DNA of 13,532 nucleotides from Syntrophomonadaceae bacterium (GTDB lineage Bacteria > Bacillota > Dethiobacteria > DTU022), in assembly GCA_003552365.1 (NCBI GenBank), contig PUKR01000081.1, forward strand, positions 1-13,532, read 5' to 3'. A model generated the notes under the pieces. The model saw nothing but the letters and a program-made list of their open reading frames with translations, did no database searches and had not been told where the DNA came from. Of the stretch, positions 8,197 to 13,532 are shown piece after piece. The position numbers and the translations under genes were made by a program. Each line of letters opens with the position of its first letter. Position 1 is the first letter of the stretch.

Positions 8197-8224
8197 ACAG
8201 CCCAAAATAAAAGCGATTTACCAG

Positions 8225-8272
8225 ATAAGCACTGCGCTTTCGTGCCAGTGGCCGCAAAATCGCAGTGCTTAT
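8225..8272. repeat. 48-bp near-perfect palindrome between metK and recD2
   Basis: ATAAGCACTGCG (8225-8236) and its exact reverse complement (8261-8272) flank a 24-base centre. After one mismatch the pairing continues with four A/T or G·T pairs, and the centre has GGCC/GGC-like complementarity (GCC-ACT-GGC on the minus strand). Neither strand has a clear T-run directly after the stem: CTGGTAAATC on minus, AATTTTAATTT on plus. It could be a factor-dependent or weak bidirectional terminator, an mRNA stability element, or one copy of a dispersed palindromic repeat. Single-window data cannot decide. Confidence 0.7.
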
Positions 8273-8358
8273 AATTTTAATTTCCTATTTAATTCTCTAC
8301 CGCGAGAACTATCCCTTTTTTTAATACTTGAAAGATTAAAAAGACAGTCCCGGCAGTT

Positions 8359-9549
8359 TTAACCAAGCGCTTCTTTGAGCTGGTCCACCTTATCAAGCCT
8401 TTCCCAGGGCAGATCCAGTTCCGGGCGGCCAAAGTGACCGTATGCTGCCAGCTGCAGGTAAATCGGGCGCCGCAGCTGCAAATGATCAATAATCGCCGCC
8501 GGCCTTAAATCAAAGTGCTTGCGGATCATTTCTTCTATCACTTTAACCGGTACTTTTTCCGTGCCGTAAGTTTCTACCATCATTGATACCGGGTGGGCCA
8601 CCCCGATAGCATAAGCCAGCTGAAGCTGGCACCGCGAACAAAGGCCGGCTGCCACAAGGTTTTTGGCAACATAACGGGCTGCATAAGATGCCGACCGGTC
8701 AACTTTCGTCGGGTCCTTGCCGGAGAAAGCGCCTCCACCGTGTGCCGCATAACCGCCATAAGTGTCAACAATCGTTTTTCTGCCGGTTAACCCGGCATCA
8801 CCCTGCGGACCGCCAACAACAAAACGTCCGGTAGGGTTGATTAAAAAGCGGGTGTCTTTGGTGATCAGCTTTTCGGGAGCAATCTCACGCACAACATGTT
8901 CGACCAGGTCTTTTTCAATTTTTTCTAAAGTCACCTGATCACTGTGCTGGGCGGAAACGACTACATTTTCCAAAAATGCCGGCTCACCGTTTTCATAGAC
9001 CACGGTTACCTGGGTTTTGCCGTCCGGCCGCAGGTAGTCCAGGACTTCATCTCTGCGGATTCTTGCCAGCTGCTGGGCCATTTTGTGGGCCAAAGCAATG
9101 GGTATGGGCATTAGTTCAGGAGTTTCTTCACAGGCGTAGCCAAACATGATCCCCTGGTCTCCGGCACCGACAAGATCATACTTGTCTTTCTTTTCTTTGC
9201 CCCTGACTTCATATGCTTCATCCACCCCCTGGGCAATATCCGGCGACTGTTCGTCAATAGAAGTCAATACCGCACAGGTATCTCCATCAAAACCATATTT
9301 TGCCCTCGTATAGCCGATATCTTTTACAGTATCACGGACTATGGTGGGAATATCAACATAGCATTCGGTGGTTATTTCACCGCAGACCAAAACCAGGCCG
9401 GTGGTAACCGAAGTTTCCGCGGCTACCCTTCCCTGGGGATCTTTCTCCATGATCGCATCAAGAATGGCATCGGACACCTGGTCTGCAAGTTTATCCGGAT
9501 GCCCTTCTGTTACCGATTCTGAAGAAAATAGATAGTTATTTTGATGCAC
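8359..9549 (-). CDS. metK: S-adenosylmethionine synthetase
   Basis: MetK makes S-adenosylmethionine from methionine and ATP, releasing phosphate and diphosphate, in the cytosol. The 396 residues match the family length. Motifs: SSESVTEGHPDK with the catalytic-site His17, GAGDQGIMFGY (128-138), FVVGGPQGDAGLTGRKTIVDTYGG-type region (split here: GGPQGDAGLTGRK, then DTYGGYAAHGGGAFSGKD, 262-279), DPTKVDRSASYAARYVAK beginning at 279, and VAHPVSM. The start is a GTG at 9549 with AAGGAGG (9564-9558) 8 bases upstream. Expression is governed by the SAM-I riboswitch upstream, so the product represses its own gene. No strong terminator follows; read-through into recD2 is possible. Confidence 0.98.
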   Translation of the reverse strand: MHQNNYLFSSESVTEGHPDKLADQVSDAILDAIMEKDPQGRVAAETSVTTGLVLVCGEITTECYVDIPTIVRDTVKDIGYTRAKYGFDGDTCAVLTSIDEQSPDIAQGVDEAYEVRGKEKKDKYDLVGAGDQGIMFGYACEETPELMPIPIALAHKMAQQLARIRRDEVLDYLRPDGKTQVTVVYENGEPAFLENVVVSAQHSDQVTLEKIEKDLVEHVVREIAPEKLITKDTRFLINPTGRFVVGGPQGDAGLTGRKTIVDTYGGYAAHGGGAFSGKDPTKVDRSASYAARYVAKNLVAAGLCSRCQLQLAYAIGVAHPVSMMVETYGTEKVPVKVIEEMIRKHFDLRPAAIIDHLQLRRPIYLQLAAYGHFGRPELDLPWERLDKVDQLKEALG

Positions 9550-9587
9550 TGGTTTTTCCTCCTTAGTAATTAAAACAGCTTATTATT

Positions 9588-9615
9588 TGGAAACCTGTCC
9601 TGAGACAGCCTTCCA
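9588..9615 (-). repeat. Hairpin in the metK leader after the terminator
   Basis: The minus strand folds as TGGAA / 2x2 internal loop / CTGTC – loop TCAG – GACAG / TTCCA. It lies about 24 bases upstream of the metK Shine-Dalgarno sequence and well after the riboswitch terminator. It is followed by AAATAATAAGC, not a U-run, so it is not a terminator. It may protect the mRNA 5' end or act in processing; role unknown. Confidence 0.5.
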
Positions 9616-9712
9616 GAGCTTTACTCCAACAAAACATCACTTACCGGTATTTAAATTTAAACCCGCCAGAAATTATCACCACCCACTGTTATCTCAAGAG
9701 GCCTATAAACGT

Positions 9713-9736
9713 AAAAAGCCTCTCTTTCAAGAGGCC
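9713..9736 (-). terminator. Rho-independent terminator of the SAM riboswitch
   Basis: On the minus strand, GCCTCT (9735-9730), loop TGAAAG, AGAGGC (9723-9718), then TTTTT (9717-9713). It lies about 11 bases after the S-box P1 helix, the normal place for the expression platform. With SAM bound, P1 is stable and this hairpin forms; without SAM an antiterminator should occupy its 5' arm, for example by pairing of GAGG near the P1 3' strand with CCTC. Confidence 0.88.
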
Positions 9737-9746
9737 TTCTTGGCAC

Positions 9747-9852
9747 CCCTCATCTCCCGGGATATCACCATCCCGCAGCAATTAGCACCGATATCACATG
9801 GACCGGTTGCCGGGATTCATCGGGGCTGTCCCTCCTCCGCTCTGGATAAGAG
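9747..9852 (-). ncRNA. SAM-I (S-box) riboswitch controlling metK
   Basis: The minus strand shows the S-box core in order: CTCTTATC (P1 5' strand, 9852-9845), CAGAG, GGAGGGACAGCCCCGATGAA, CCCGGCAACCGG, GGTGCTAATTGC, a CGGGAT/ATCCCG P4 hairpin and GATGAGGG (P1 3' strand, 9754-9747). P1 pairs over 8 positions with three G·U wobbles. The k-turn and GCAACC/GGTGCTAA elements are intact, so binding of S-adenosylmethionine is expected. It sits between a sigma-A promoter and a terminator, upstream of metK, a standard member of the S-box regulon in Firmicutes. Confidence 0.96.
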
Positions 9853-9874
9853 TAACTCTATTCAACTGGAAAAG

Positions 9875-9903
9875 ATTATACACTACCAGGCTTAAAAAGT
9901 CAA
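9875..9903 (-). promoter_or_regulatory. Strong sigma-A promoter of the metK leader
   Basis: TTGACT (9903-9898), a 17-base spacer and a perfect TATAAT (9880-9875) on the minus strand. Transcription should start near 9868, about 15 bases before the S-box P1 helix. This near-consensus promoter makes the riboswitch the main control point. Confidence 0.92.
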
Positions 9904-10069
9904 TTTTTTAGACAAAGCTGACCCATACGGCCCTGGTTACATTGTTAAATCAATTGCCCTACACAGCCTCACTACTTTTTGGGCAGGAGCCGCCTGCAGA
10001 TAAAACGCTTACAATGGCTGTTAAAGCAAAATGGAAACAGTCCGGCGAGAGCTGAACAGACAGACAAGT
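9904..10069. other. Spacer between fabZ and the metK promoter, no gene seen
   Basis: I see no credible coding sequence, tRNA or strong terminator here. The only structure is GCAGG-CGGCT-CCTGC on the minus strand (about 9996-9982), followed by CCAAAAAG, not by Ts. How the fabZ transcript ends is not apparent. Confidence 0.5.
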
Positions 10070-10519
10070 TTAGCCCCCTTCCCGGTCTACCAGGGCAAAC
10101 CAGAGCTCTCCACCGGCTACCGTTTTTCCGTCTACTTTAGCTTCCGCTTCCCCTTTGCCCATATTACGGCGCATTCCGGCCATAGTAACTGCCAGTTCGA
10201 GCCGGTCCCCGGGCTTAACCATCTGTTTGAACCGGAAATTATTAATCCCGGTAAAAAGGGCCAGTTTGCCTTCATTCTCAGCCATACTCAAGATCGCCAC
10301 CGCCCCGACCTGGGCCAATGCTTCGACGATTAAAACCCCCGGCATTACGGGTTCTCCCGGGAAATGTCCCTGGAAAAACGGTTCATTTATGGTTACATTT
10401 TTTATCCCCGCCGCTTTTTCACCGGGAACCAAATCTGTAAGCCGATCAACGAGCAAGAACGGGTACCGGTGAGGAATTACAGATAATATCTTTTTAATAT
10501 CTAAGTTATCTTCAGCCAT
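10070..10519 (-). CDS. fabZ: 3-hydroxyacyl-[acyl-carrier-protein] dehydratase FabZ
   Basis: FabZ removes water from (3R)-hydroxyacyl-ACP to give trans-2-enoyl-ACP in type II fatty acid elongation. The protein has 149 residues with a hot-dog fold pattern: LSVIPHRYPFLLVDR, the catalytic block FFQGHFPGEPVMPG with His52, and LIVEALAQVG with the catalytic Glu66, then FTGINNFRFKQMVKPGD. Length and motifs are normal for FabZ and not FabA. The ATG at 10519 has AGGGAGGG upstream. It lies 27 bases after the phosphoribosyltransferase-fold gene and so is likely cotranscribed with it, apart from any fab cluster visible here. Confidence 0.97.
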   Translation of the reverse strand: MAEDNLDIKKILSVIPHRYPFLLVDRLTDLVPGEKAAGIKNVTINEPFFQGHFPGEPVMPGVLIVEALAQVGAVAILSMAENEGKLALFTGINNFRFKQMVKPGDRLELAVTMAGMRRNMGKGEAEAKVDGKTVAGGELWFALVDREGG

Positions 10520-10546
10520 GAAACACCCTCCCTAATTAAAACAGGC

Positions 10547-11191
10547 TCATTTTTCTTCCCGCCACACTTTTTTTAAAATCTCTTTTACCTCTTCATCGCC
10601 AACCTGCCGGAAATCCCTGTAAAACTGGCCAACTGCAGCAAAATCAGCCGGGGCATCCAGGTAATAAAGTTCATCCACTTCCTTTTCAAGCATGCTGAAA
10701 GTATCAGGAGGCCCGACCGGAACCGCCAGGATTAACCTGGAAGGTGTTTTTTGCTGCAGGCTTTTCAGCGCCGCCAGCAACGTGTAACCGGTGGCCACTC
10801 CGTCATCGATAAGAATTACCAGGCGCTGTTCTGCTGAAGGCATGGGCTTTTCACCGCGGTAATCATCCAGGCGACGTTTAATTTCAGCCTGTTCCTTCCT
10901 GGCGGCTTCTTCAACATAGTTTTCCTGCACATTTAACCGGGAAATCAATTCCTTGTTGAGCAGAGAAAACCCGTCAGCAGCTACCGCCCCGATGGCCAGT
11001 TCAGGTTGATTTGGCGCGCCGATTTTACGGGTAATGATCAGATCCAGTTCGCCGCCAAGATTTTCCCATACCGGGGCTGCCACCACAACTCCGCCCCTGG
11101 GCACAGCCAGGATCAGCGGATCCCGCTCACGATATGCGGCAAGTTCCGCAGCCAGCTTTTTTCCGGCCTGCTCCCGGTGATCAAAAATCAT
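10547..11191 (-). CDS. Orphan phosphoribosyltransferase-domain protein (COG1926 type)
   Basis: 214 residues of the small PRTase-like family often annotated only as phosphoribosyltransferase. Visible: FDHREQAGKKLA at the start, LILAVPRGGVVVAAPV (26-41), ITRKIGAPNQPELAIGAV (53-70) and the PRPP-binding-type loop VILIDDGVATGYT (125-137). The acidic pair DD in that loop is kept, but the usual DDxxxTGxT form reads DDGVATGYT. The substrate is unknown; relatives have been described without an agreed biological role, and a nucleobase should not be assumed. The ATG at 11191 has GGAAGGTG upstream. It lies 54 bases after the cooC-like gene and 27 before fabZ, so the three probably form one transcript. 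Confidence 0.85.
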   Translation of the reverse strand: MIFDHREQAGKKLAAELAAYRERDPLILAVPRGGVVVAAPVWENLGGELDLIITRKIGAPNQPELAIGAVAADGFSLLNKELISRLNVQENYVEEAARKEQAEIKRRLDDYRGEKPMPSAEQRLVILIDDGVATGYTLLAALKSLQQKTPSRLILAVPVGPPDTFSMLEKEVDELYYLDAPADFAAVGQFYRDFRQVGDEEVKEILKKVWREEK

Positions 11192-11245
11192 ATTTTCACC
11201 TTCCCGGCTTTATCTTCACCTGCCAGAACTTTTAAACCCGGATCA

Positions 11246-12001
11246 TTAAATAAGAATTGATTCAAACAGCTTTTGCGATCCCTGCACCGCCTTTGAATCA
11301 TCCGGCAATTTCAAAAGAGGTTTGGCATCGAGATCATACTCGCCCACCACGAAATCCTGGGGCACTTCTCCCAGCAGTTCCAGCCCGGTTTTTTCAATTT
11401 CACCGGCCAGCGAGTCAACTTCCCCGTCCCGGCTGCGATTTATAACCAGGCCCATTTTAGCCACCTCGAGGTTGACTTTTTCCACGATATCTTTGACCCG
11501 GCCGGCCGAACGAATTCCCCTCGCGGTTGGATCACTGGTAACGATAAGCAGGTCTATGGAAGGAATCAGGCGCCTGCTCAAATGTTCCAGGCCCGCTTCG
11601 TTATCAATAACCATAAAATCATAGTTTTTGCTTAGCTTTTCCAGGTAGCGTTTTAACAGGTCATTGGGGTAGCAATAACACCCCGGGCCTTCGGGATTCC
11701 CCATGACGATCAAGTCAAAAGCATCTTCTTCGATCATGGCCCTGCTGAGCCGGTATTCGATAAAGACATCCTTGGTCATCCCGGAAGGAACAGCCTTGGG
11801 ATCCTTGGTATCTTCCAGGATAGTGCCGATAGTTTCTTCTACTTCCACCCCTAAAGCTTCGTTGAAATTTGCATTGGCATCGGCATCGACAGTTAAAATA
11901 TCTTTTCCCGGTTTATTTTCCATCAAGTAACGAACCAGCAGGGCGGAAAGAGTTGTTTTCCCGGTACCACCTTTACCGGCTACTGCTATGCGTTTAGTCA
12001 T
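11246..12001 (-). CDS. cooC: CooC-type nickel-insertion ATPase for CO dehydrogenase
   Basis: 251 residues of the SIMIBI P-loop class. CooC dimers bind nickel and use ATP to load the C-cluster of Ni,Fe-CO dehydrogenase (or, for the related AcsF, acetyl-CoA synthase). Evidence: deviant Walker A GKGGTGKTT (9-17), VDADANANF (38-46), the diagnostic Cys-x-Cys in EGPGCYCYPN (C108 and C110, the intersubunit metal site), VIDNEAGLEHLSRRL (121-135) and TSDPTARGIRSAGRV. The CxC and EAGLEHLSR motifs separate it from MinD/ParA and NifH relatives. The ATG at 12001 has AGGAGG about 9 bases upstream. No CODH or acetyl-CoA synthase gene is in view, so the client is encoded elsewhere. The upstream spacer holds a structured element. 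Whether it is CooC or AcsF proper is open. Confidence 0.9.
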   Translation of the reverse strand: MTKRIAVAGKGGTGKTTLSALLVRYLMENKPGKDILTVDADANANFNEALGVEVEETIGTILEDTKDPKAVPSGMTKDVFIEYRLSRAMIEEDAFDLIVMGNPEGPGCYCYPNDLLKRYLEKLSKNYDFMVIDNEAGLEHLSRRLIPSIDLLIVTSDPTARGIRSAGRVKDIVEKVNLEVAKMGLVINRSRDGEVDSLAGEIEKTGLELLGEVPQDFVVGEYDLDAKPLLKLPDDSKAVQGSQKLFESILI

Positions 12002-12040
12002 TTTGGCTTGCCTCCTGTTTTTTTATAAGGTTTGTTTTGT

Positions 12041-12123
12041 CTGCTCAGCCTTGCTTTGTTTCTGACTGATGCCGGCTCATCGCGGGCAATCGCCCCTTTC
12101 CGAAATGCAGCAAGGCCGGACAG
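12041..12123 (-). ncRNA. Candidate structured leader RNA upstream of cooC
   Basis: The minus-strand RNA from CTGTCCGGCCTTGCT (12123-12109) can pair with AGCAAGGCTGAGCAG (12055-12041) at 14 of 15 positions, two of them G·U. The enclosed part can form three small hairpins: TTT-CGG-AAA (12105-12097), GGGC-GATT-GCCC (12095-12084) and GATG-AGCCGG-CATC (12081-12068). That is a stem closing a multi-branched junction about 40 bases before the cooC start. Read from the plus strand the long stem has two mismatches, so the minus-strand RNA is slightly favoured. I recognise no known riboswitch class. It could instead be a small inverted-repeat element (MITE-like). No promoter or terminator is clear in the spacer. 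Confidence 0.4.
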
Positions 12124-12220
12124 TAACGGTTAGTTTATCCAAAGCTTACCCGGGGTAAGGAACTATAAAAACCTGGCTTACTTTTTTACCTGCCTGATTT
12201 TGTTTTCCTCAGGTCCAGTC

Positions 12221-13532
12221 CTATAACCTGCCGGTAAGCACTTCTTCCAGCTGGGCTATCGTGTTGCATGGCCACATTTCCACCATTTCGGCAAAAGTCC
12301 CCACAGCCCGGTATTCGGGCCACTGCTCCTTTGGCATGGGGTTCAGCCAGATAACCCTTTTAACCCGGTCTTTTAATGAACCCAGTTCTTTGGCAGCCTG
12401 ATCTAGAGCAATAGTTTTTGTATCACTTACTACAATCACCGAAGTCCTGTTATTTAAAAGATCCGGATATTTTTTATTTAGCACCTCCAACGAAATGCCA
12501 AGGTTAGTCCCTCCACCCCAGGTCTCACTGCGCCGGATAACCCGGTCCAGCAAGTACTGCAAATCATTTTTACCCTTTAATTCCCCGGTTAAATTTTCAA
12601 GGCGGTCGGCAAAGGTAAAACAGGAAAGGTCGCGGACAGTTTCCCTGAGGCCATGCAAAAACTGAATCACAAAAGTGCTGTAACTTTTCATTGAACCGGA
12701 CACATCACAAAGAAGCAGAATTTGTTGTCTTGAACGGCGCTTAGACTTATGCTTAAGCTTAAAAATTGTTCCCCCATAACGCATATTCTCCCTTAAAGAG
12801 CGCCGTAAATCAAGCACTCCGCTGCGAGGGCCGCTGCGCCTGCGGCGCAGTATTTTTACAGCCAGCTTTCGTGATAATTGCTGCAGCAGTTGTTCCGCTT
12901 CCGGCAAATCTGTTTTTGTTATTGCCTGAATGTCCATTTCACGCAGCAGTTCATCTTTATTCTTACCCGCACCGGCTCCTTCACCCCGTCCGCTGCCGCC
13001 GGTTTCATCTTGCCGGTTTGATTGTCCCTGCTGGTTTTTACAATAGCGTAAATGACTTTTAACCACAGACTCAAGAATTGGGCGAAACCTGGATTCTACA
13101 TTCACACCGGTTTCAGTTTTGTACATAAACTGCTTCAATTTTTCCCGCTGTTCTTTTGACATACTCCTGTATTGAACCAGCTCTTCAGGGGAAAGTTGAA
13201 GGTTTTCACCTTTAAACTGCAATTCTTTACGGGCCTGGTCCAGTTCATGGGTGAACTGTTTTTTTCTATGTTCTACCTGTTTCTTGCGCTGCGCCTGAAC
13301 TTCGGGAGGGACAAAAAAGTTATCGAACAGGCGGTTAAAACAGCCCCGGTCACGTGTATTTTTAACAAGAGTAGCCTGCAGGGCAGATTTAAATTCTTCA
13401 CGTGAAGATAGATCCACATGCTCAAGGGCTTTGAGGGCATCAAACATTTCGGTGGTGCTTACCGGAAGCCCTTCCTGCCTGAGTAGATTTATAAATACAG
13501 CCAGGTTTTCTTCCAGGTAGCTGCTGGTAAGC
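12221..13532 (-). CDS. CoxE-like von Willebrand factor A domain protein (5' end beyond right edge)
   Basis: At least 436 residues ending in TAG at 12221. The frame stays open from the ATG at 13447 to the right edge and continues in homology (SSYLEENLAVF then INLLRQEGLPVSTTEMFDAL), so 13447 is an internal Met and the real start lies outside the window. The N-terminal part matches the helical region of CoxE/VWA-containing proteins; the middle (about 12960-13300) is charged, with coiled-coil-like Lys/Glu/Arg stretches and a Gly/Ser-rich linker. The C-terminal VWA domain has an intact MIDAS: DVSGSM (12706-12689), GGGTNLG and VVSDTKT. Such proteins usually work with a MoxR-type AAA+ ATPase, often encoded just upstream, to insert metals or remodel enzymes; CoxE/CoxD mature the aerobic Mo-CO dehydrogenase. 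No signal peptide is in view. Target unknown. Confidence 0.88.
   Translation of the reverse strand, partial: LTSSYLEENLAVFINLLRQEGLPVSTTEMFDALKALEHVDLSSREEFKSALQATLVKNTRDRGCFNRLFDNFFVPPEVQAQRKKQVEHRKKQFTHELDQARKELQFKGENLQLSPEELVQYRSMSKEQREKLKQFMYKTETGVNVESRFRPILESVVKSHLRYCKNQQGQSNRQDETGGSGRGEGAGAGKNKDELLREMDIQAITKTDLPEAEQLLQQLSRKLAVKILRRRRSGPRSGVLDLRRSLRENMRYGGTIFKLKHKSKRRSRQQILLLCDVSGSMKSYSTFVIQFLHGLRETVRDLSCFTFADRLENLTGELKGKNDLQYLLDRVIRRSETWGGGTNLGISLEVLNKKYPDLLNNRTSVIVVSDTKTIALDQAAKELGSLKDRVKRVIWLNPMPKEQWPEYRAVGTFAEMVEMWPCNTIAQLEEVLTGRL

Noticed and set aside
8225..8272. Intrinsic terminator of metK
   Set aside because: The stem is strong, but no T-run follows directly on either strand; kept only as a palindrome.
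8281..8358. TTTTTAAT/ATTAAAAA hairpin just after metK as a terminator
   Set aside because: The stem is all A/T and is followed on the minus strand by purines, not Ts, so it is unlikely to terminate.
11246..12001. MinD/ParA or NifH-type ATPase
   Set aside because: The CxC metal site and the EAGLEHLSR segment are CooC features; neither partner genes nor motifs of division, partition or nitrogenase proteins are present.
12041..12123. Cobalamin, fluoride or NiCo riboswitch upstream of cooC
   Set aside because: I looked for the conserved cores of these classes and did not find them; only the general multi-branched shape is suggestive, so it is listed as unassigned.
13445..13447. ATG as the start of the VWA protein
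   Set aside because: The frame stays open upstream to the window edge and the 28 upstream codons continue the family's N-terminal pattern; this Met is internal.
1..13532. Defence system, prophage, integrative element or CRISPR array
   Set aside because: No repeats with regular spacers, integrases, transposases, restriction or toxin genes were seen; genes are conserved housekeeping or maturation genes in one orientation.

Overview
This 13.5 kb window reads as a chromosomal segment of an anaerobic, clostridia-type Bacillota (Firmicute) of moderate GC content. The reasons are the recD2–comFC–hpf–secA order, strong AGGAGG-type ribosome binding sites, a SAM-I (S-box) riboswitch on metK, a long-form HPF, and a CooC-type nickel-insertion ATPase typical of organisms with anaerobic CO dehydrogenase. 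All ten genes I can support lie on the minus strand, so the window is transcribed from right to left. No phage, insertion sequence, CRISPR array, rRNA or tRNA was seen.

Right part (13532 to 10070): the 3' portion of a CoxE-like von Willebrand factor A protein, whose start lies beyond the right edge; a 219-base spacer holding a compact, apparently structured RNA element; then a close run of cooC-like ATPase, an orphan phosphoribosyltransferase-fold protein and fabZ.

Middle part (10069 to 5090): a well-preserved SAM-sensing leader (sigma-A promoter, S-box aptamer, intrinsic terminator) drives metK. After it come a spacer with two hairpins, recD2 (probably from a TTG start at 8085, not from the farther TTG at 8205) and a comFC-type gene, which overlaps the recD2 stop by one base.

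Left part (5089 to 1): hpf behind a sequence that fits the sigma-H promoter consensus; a 370-residue MobA/CofC-like nucleotidyltransferase-fold protein of unknown function that has lost the family's N-terminal signature; and secA, which runs off the left edge and carries a large acidic insert in its preprotein-binding region.

Most genes are housekeeping: methionine/SAM metabolism, fatty acid synthesis, DNA repair, ribosome hibernation and protein export. The parts most worth a second look are the structured leader before cooC, the pairing of a CooC nickel chaperone with a CoxE-like VWA protein, the degenerate nucleotidyltransferase between hpf and secA, the SecA insert, the 48-base near-perfect palindrome between metK and recD2, and the repeated terminator arm in the metK leader. 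I did not find a clear new multi-gene defence or mobile system.
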